Of a DNA stretch of 9,104 bases, positions 6,955 through 9,104 are shown piece by piece. The translations under genes were made by a program, and so were the position numbers. Origin of the DNA: DASPTR01 sp041481365 (GTDB lineage Archaea; Thermoproteota; Bathyarchaeia; Bathyarchaeales; Bathycorpusculaceae); assembly GCA_041481365.1 (NCBI GenBank), contig JBGPBS010000059.1, positions 1 through 9,104 on the forward strand. Reading direction: 5' to 3'. The first letter of the stretch is position 1; each line of letters begins with the position of its first letter. A model generated the notes under the pieces. That model saw nothing but the letters and a program-made list of their open reading frames with translations. It made no database searches and had not been told where the DNA came from.

Positions 6955-8004
6955 ATGACGCTTGAGAAAGCGGCGAGAATCGCCAAGTGTTCTCTGACGC
7001 CCAACAGGCCTTACCACGTTCAATGGTTCCTTACGAATAGGTGCAACTATCGATGCAGAAGCTGCAATGTCTGGCGAAAACAAGACGGAACCGACCTCAC
7101 CACGAACGAAGTGAAGAGAGGCTTGGAGATCCTCAAAGACCTCGGCGTCATAGAAGTCGTACTCTCCGGAGGGGCGCCGCTCCTGAGAGACGACATAGGC
7201 GAAATCATAGACTATGCATCACGTTTCTTCGTGACCACGGTCTACGATAACGGAAGTCTTGCAGCGGAGAAGATCGAAGCTCTGCGGAAAGCAGATTTTG
7301 TCGCCATTTCCTTGGACACTTTAGACGCGGAAAAAAATGATCTTGCCAAGGGGGTTAAAGGCTCCTGGGACAAGGCTATGAAGAGCATCGAAGTCTTACA
7401 CAGAGAAGGCGTTCAGGTGAGCATAACGCCCACGATCTCGCAGATCAACCTACACGAGATCCTGCCATTAACCAGATATTTCCTTGAAAGAGAGATCCCA
7501 GTCTGGTACTGTCTATATTCCTACGACTCCTCCACGGATTCGAATCAGCTCTTCAAGATAGGCAAGAAAAACGAAGATCTCGAAATTGCTGACAAAGAGG
7601 CTATGGTAAGACTTTGCGATTCACTGGACGAAATAAGAAGACAAGACAGGAACATGCTTGTAACCAGGAAACTCCTCCAAGCCATGAAGCAACTCTATCT
7701 GAGCGGCGAAAGAACGTGGAAATGCCGGGCACTTCAAAACTTCCTCATGGTAGACCAGCTTGGAAGAGTCGCAGGCTGCCACCTCCAAAACCCAGTGGCG
7801 TCTATTCTTGACTTGCCAGAAAAATGGCACAGCACCGCATTTGAAGCCTTGCGCAAGACTTACAGCAAATGCTCCCAATGCACTTACCTTTGCTACATTT
7901 TCTACTCTCTCCACGGCAGCGTCCTCGGCAACCTTCAAATCGCGCAAGAAAGATGGAGAAACACAAAAATGCTGCTCAAGAAAAACAGGCCAAAACCACG
8001 ATAA
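6955..8004 (+). CDS. radical SAM protein with C-terminal SPASM-like cysteine cluster
   Basis: A 349-residue radical SAM enzyme, expected to cleave S-adenosylmethionine with a [4Fe-4S] cluster to start radical chemistry. The cluster motif C-x3-C-x2-C is at Cys30, Cys34 and Cys37 (NRCNYRCRSCNVW). SGGAPLLRDD (71-80) takes the place of the SAM-binding GGEP motif, with Ala where Glu is usual. The C-terminal region carries Cys257, Cys275 and a C-x2-C-x3-C group at 306, 309 and 313, an arrangement like SPASM/Twitch domains that hold extra Fe-S clusters. VDQLGRVAGC (266-275) is the typical SPASM strand. The barrel continues with FFVTTVYDNGSL and FVAISLDTLD. ATG 6955 is preferred over a TTG two codons earlier; no strong Shine-Dalgarno is visible. 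No peptide precursor gene is evident beside it. The family is clear; the reaction is unknown. Confidence 0.92.
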   Translation: MTLEKAARIAKCSLTPNRPYHVQWFLTNRCNYRCRSCNVWRKQDGTDLTTNEVKRGLEILKDLGVIEVVLSGGAPLLRDDIGEIIDYASRFFVTTVYDNGSLAAEKIEALRKADFVAISLDTLDAEKNDLAKGVKGSWDKAMKSIEVLHREGVQVSITPTISQINLHEILPLTRYFLEREIPVWYCLYSYDSSTDSNQLFKIGKKNEDLEIADKEAMVRLCDSLDEIRRQDRNMLVTRKLLQAMKQLYLSGERTWKCRALQNFLMVDQLGRVAGCHLQNPVASILDLPEKWHSTAFEALRKTYSKCSQCTYLCYIFYSLHGSVLGNLQIAQERWRNTKMLLKKNRPKPR

Positions 8005-8121
8005 CGTCTGCAAACGCACTGTGCGGTTGGCTCTTCTCGACGCATATTCTTCTCACTAGCAATGCATCCCGGTCTGAAAACCTTCTCGAAACTTGCCGAA
8101 GCACGCACCTGCTTGAATTAC
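8005..8121. other. intergenic, no feature supported
   Basis: This 117-base gap separates the convergent radical SAM gene and the small minus-strand ORF. It holds pyrimidine-rich patches (for example TCTTCTC near 8031 and 8048) that might help termination on the plus strand, but no long T-run, hairpin or credible small gene. Confidence 0.5.
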
Positions 8122-8283
8122 CTAGGAAACCGCTTCAATGTCCTCTAGACCATCAAATTCAGCCCACAAGAGCGACAGTGCTTCAGAAACTTCCTTTTCC
8201 TTCACAACTTTGCCCTCGAGGTCGAAAATTTCCATGCTGATGAAGCTCTTACGCGTGGTTGATTTAAAAGAGTTGCGGAACAC
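8122..8283 (-). CDS. small uncharacterised protein, 53 residues, GTG start
   Basis: An easily missed ORF on the minus strand, GTG at 8283-8281 to TAG at 8124-8122. The product begins VFRNSFKSTTRKSFIS, then MEIFDLEGKVVKEKEV, and ends LWAEFDGLEDIEAVS. The N-terminal third is basic and the C-terminal half is acidic and probably helical. The segment MEIFDLEGKVV suggests a beta hairpin. There is no signal peptide, membrane helix or cysteine pair. Evidence that it is real: a GAGGAAG Shine-Dalgarno six bases before the GTG, a GGATATTTG TATA-like box about 47 bases before it, an in-frame TGA directly upstream of the GTG, and codons and residue composition that look coding. An internal ATG (codon 17) would give 37 residues. 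I recognise no family. It lies in the same direction as the nucleotide kinase gene, 241 bases away. Confidence 0.62.
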   Translation of the reverse strand: MFRNSFKSTTRKSFISMEIFDLEGKVVKEKEVSEALSLLWAEFDGLEDIEAVS

Positions 8284-8289
8284 TCAAGA

Positions 8290-8296
8290 CTTCCTC
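8290..8296 (-). promoter_or_regulatory. Shine-Dalgarno of the 53-residue ORF
   Basis: GAGGAAG on the minus strand, separated from the GTG at 8283 by six bases. It decides the start codon: the internal ATG has no comparable site before it. Confidence 0.55.
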
Positions 8297-8325
8297 GACA
8301 AGAGAACAACAAACAATCAAAAAAA

Positions 8326-8334
8326 CAAATATCC
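8326..8334 (-). promoter_or_regulatory. TATA-like box of the 53-residue ORF
   Basis: The minus strand reads GGATATTTG here. The implied transcription start near 8304 leaves a leader of about 20 bases that just includes the Shine-Dalgarno. A run of seven T residues on the minus strand (8319-8325) directly follows the box and could alternatively end a transcript arriving from the kinase gene. Confidence 0.38.
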
Positions 8335-8524
8335 TGCAAGCTCTCTCCCAGACATACCGCATCTGAACACCCACAAAGAAGCAAAAGTCAAACCCCGCTC
8401 AGAAGCCCGCCCACCGCTAATTACTCGCAACCATTTAGCAGTTGAGCAACGATAAGCGTGCCTCAGGCAGGGTTTCTGATCGTTCCGCACCAAAGATCAT
8501 TTACTTGACCCTCGAATGCATAGA

Positions 8525-9104
8525 CTATTTTCGAAGCAGGTAGTTATCCATCACCATACAAAGAACGCTGAAAACTTCTCCTGCGCTCAGGTTGTCAGTG
8601 TCCAAGATTAGATGAAAAGGTTCAAAGTCCTCGCCAAGGTTAAAACCATAGAGCTTCTTGTAGATGCTTCTAGTCTGGCTCTCCTTCACCCTCAAAGCCT
8701 CCAAGGCTTCATCAGAACCCATGCTGTCCCTCCTGGCTATTCTCTTGGCTCTCATTTCAGGAGAAGCCTCCAGCCACACTTTGAACCCATAATCAAGAAG
8801 CCACGGCATAGTCCAACTGTCCAACACGACGTTTCCCTCCTTCGCAAACTCCAACAGTTTCTCGTCGATTGCCCGATCAAACTCAGAATCCTTCCGCCTT
8901 CTCTCAAGAAACCGCATTCCTTCCGCACTCTCCCACCACCCACGCTTAGCCTGCCCGTGGCCCCCGTCCATCGCCAAGGCCCTGAGCGCGTCCCCACCAG
9001 AATAGTATCTGAGACCATATTTCCTAGAAAACTTTCGCCCCAAGGTACTCTTCCCACTTCCAGCCAAACCGCAGACGCAAACCACGAGAAGCTTGTCAGT
9101 CTTC
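8525..9104 (-). CDS. P-loop nucleotide kinase, divergent cytidylate-kinase-like; 5' end probably outside window
   Basis: A P-loop kinase resembling archaeal cytidylate/adenylate kinases, expected to transfer phosphate from ATP to a nucleotide or related small molecule. Numbering from an internal GTG at 9085, the Walker A loop is GLAGSGKST at 6-14. YYSGGDALRALA at 27-38 matches the SAGD-F-R-A segment of archaeal Cmk. AKEGNVVLDSW follows at 81-91, then a lid-like RAKRIARRD (112-120), Arg139 in TRSIYKKLYG, and a C-terminal LILDTDNLS strand. Relative to Cmk it has an extra GWWESAEGMRFLERRRK segment (49-65), and DSWTMPWLL stands where Cmk usually has EGRLSGWM, losing the arginine. The frame stays open from that GTG to base 9104 (KTDKLL precedes it), so the true start is probably beyond the window. 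At least 186 residues are present and the 3' end is complete at 8525. Confidence 0.82.
   Translation of the reverse strand, partial: KTDKLLVVCVCGLAGSGKSTLGRKFSRKYGLRYYSGGDALRALAMDGGHGQAKRGWWESAEGMRFLERRRKDSEFDRAIDEKLLEFAKEGNVVLDSWTMPWLLDYGFKVWLEASPEMRAKRIARRDSMGSDEALEALRVKESQTRSIYKKLYGFNLGEDFEPFHLILDTDNLSAGEVFSVLCMVMDNYLLRK

Larger units (their letters stand above)
8284..8524. other. intergenic region between the small ORF and the kinase gene
   Basis: This 241-base gap holds the Shine-Dalgarno and TATA-like box of the 53-residue ORF and the minus-strand T-run at 8319-8325. It also holds a possible 21-codon micro-ORF on the minus strand (8435-8500). I see no tRNA-like cloverleaf or other RNA gene. 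Confidence 0.45.

Noticed and set aside
7621..8240. ORFs of 99-132 codons on both strands around the radical SAM 3' end
   Set aside because: They mostly overlap the radical SAM gene in other frames, and their extension beyond 8004 shows no domain or ribosome site.
8138..8455. 105-codon plus-strand ORF, and a 60-codon minus-strand ORF at 8202-8384
   Set aside because: Both overlap the better supported 53-residue minus-strand ORF in other frames; their compositions look non-coding and neither has a good start site.
1..9104. CRISPR array, tRNA/rRNA genes, transposase or phage genes
   Set aside because: No regular direct repeats, cloverleaf-like sequences, conserved rRNA segments or mobile-element proteins were found on either strand by eye.

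Overview
The window looks like chromosomal DNA from an archaeon of moderate GC content. Several things point that way. There is an archaeal/eukaryotic-type ATP-dependent DNA ligase and a divergent archaeal cytidylate-kinase-like protein. A HypE/AIR-synthase-like protein and a radical SAM protein also look archaeal. Starts are preceded by A/T-rich TATA-like boxes about 25-50 bases upstream rather than bacterial -35/-10 pairs. A TACK-type lineage such as Bathyarchaeia is my guess from the overall look of the proteins; it is inference only.

Layout. Bases 1-1319 (minus) hold most of a DNA ligase gene whose 3' end lies outside the window. Bases 1541-2353 and 2533-3705 (plus) are two glycosyltransferases of different folds (GT-A/GT2 and GT-B/GT4), probably for surface glycan or glycoprotein assembly. 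Bases 3793-4176 (minus) encode a short TPR-like helical repeat protein, convergent with the GT4 gene and divergent from the next block. Bases 4293-6836 (plus) form a likely operon of three genes: a metal-dependent amidohydrolase, an ECF-transporter S component and an AIR synthase/HypE-like ATP-binding enzyme, with gaps of 35 and 25 bases. Bases 6955-8004 (plus) encode a radical SAM/SPASM-like protein with its own TATA-like box and an inverted repeat in its leader. Bases 8122-8283 (minus) hold a 53-residue GTG-started ORF with a well-placed Shine-Dalgarno and TATA-like box. Bases 8525-9104 (minus) hold a P-loop nucleotide-kinase-like gene whose reading frame is still open at the window edge, so its true start is probably outside.

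The genes do not form one obvious pathway. The two functional groupings are the glycosyltransferase pair and the amidohydrolase/ECF-S/AIRS-like operon, which could take up and process a small vitamin- or nucleobase-like compound; the compound cannot be read from the sequence. No rRNA, tRNA, CRISPR array, insertion sequence or phage gene was seen. The items most worth a second look are the small ORF near 8200, the unusual nucleotide-kinase paralogue, the radical SAM protein with a changed GGEP motif, and the three-gene operon.
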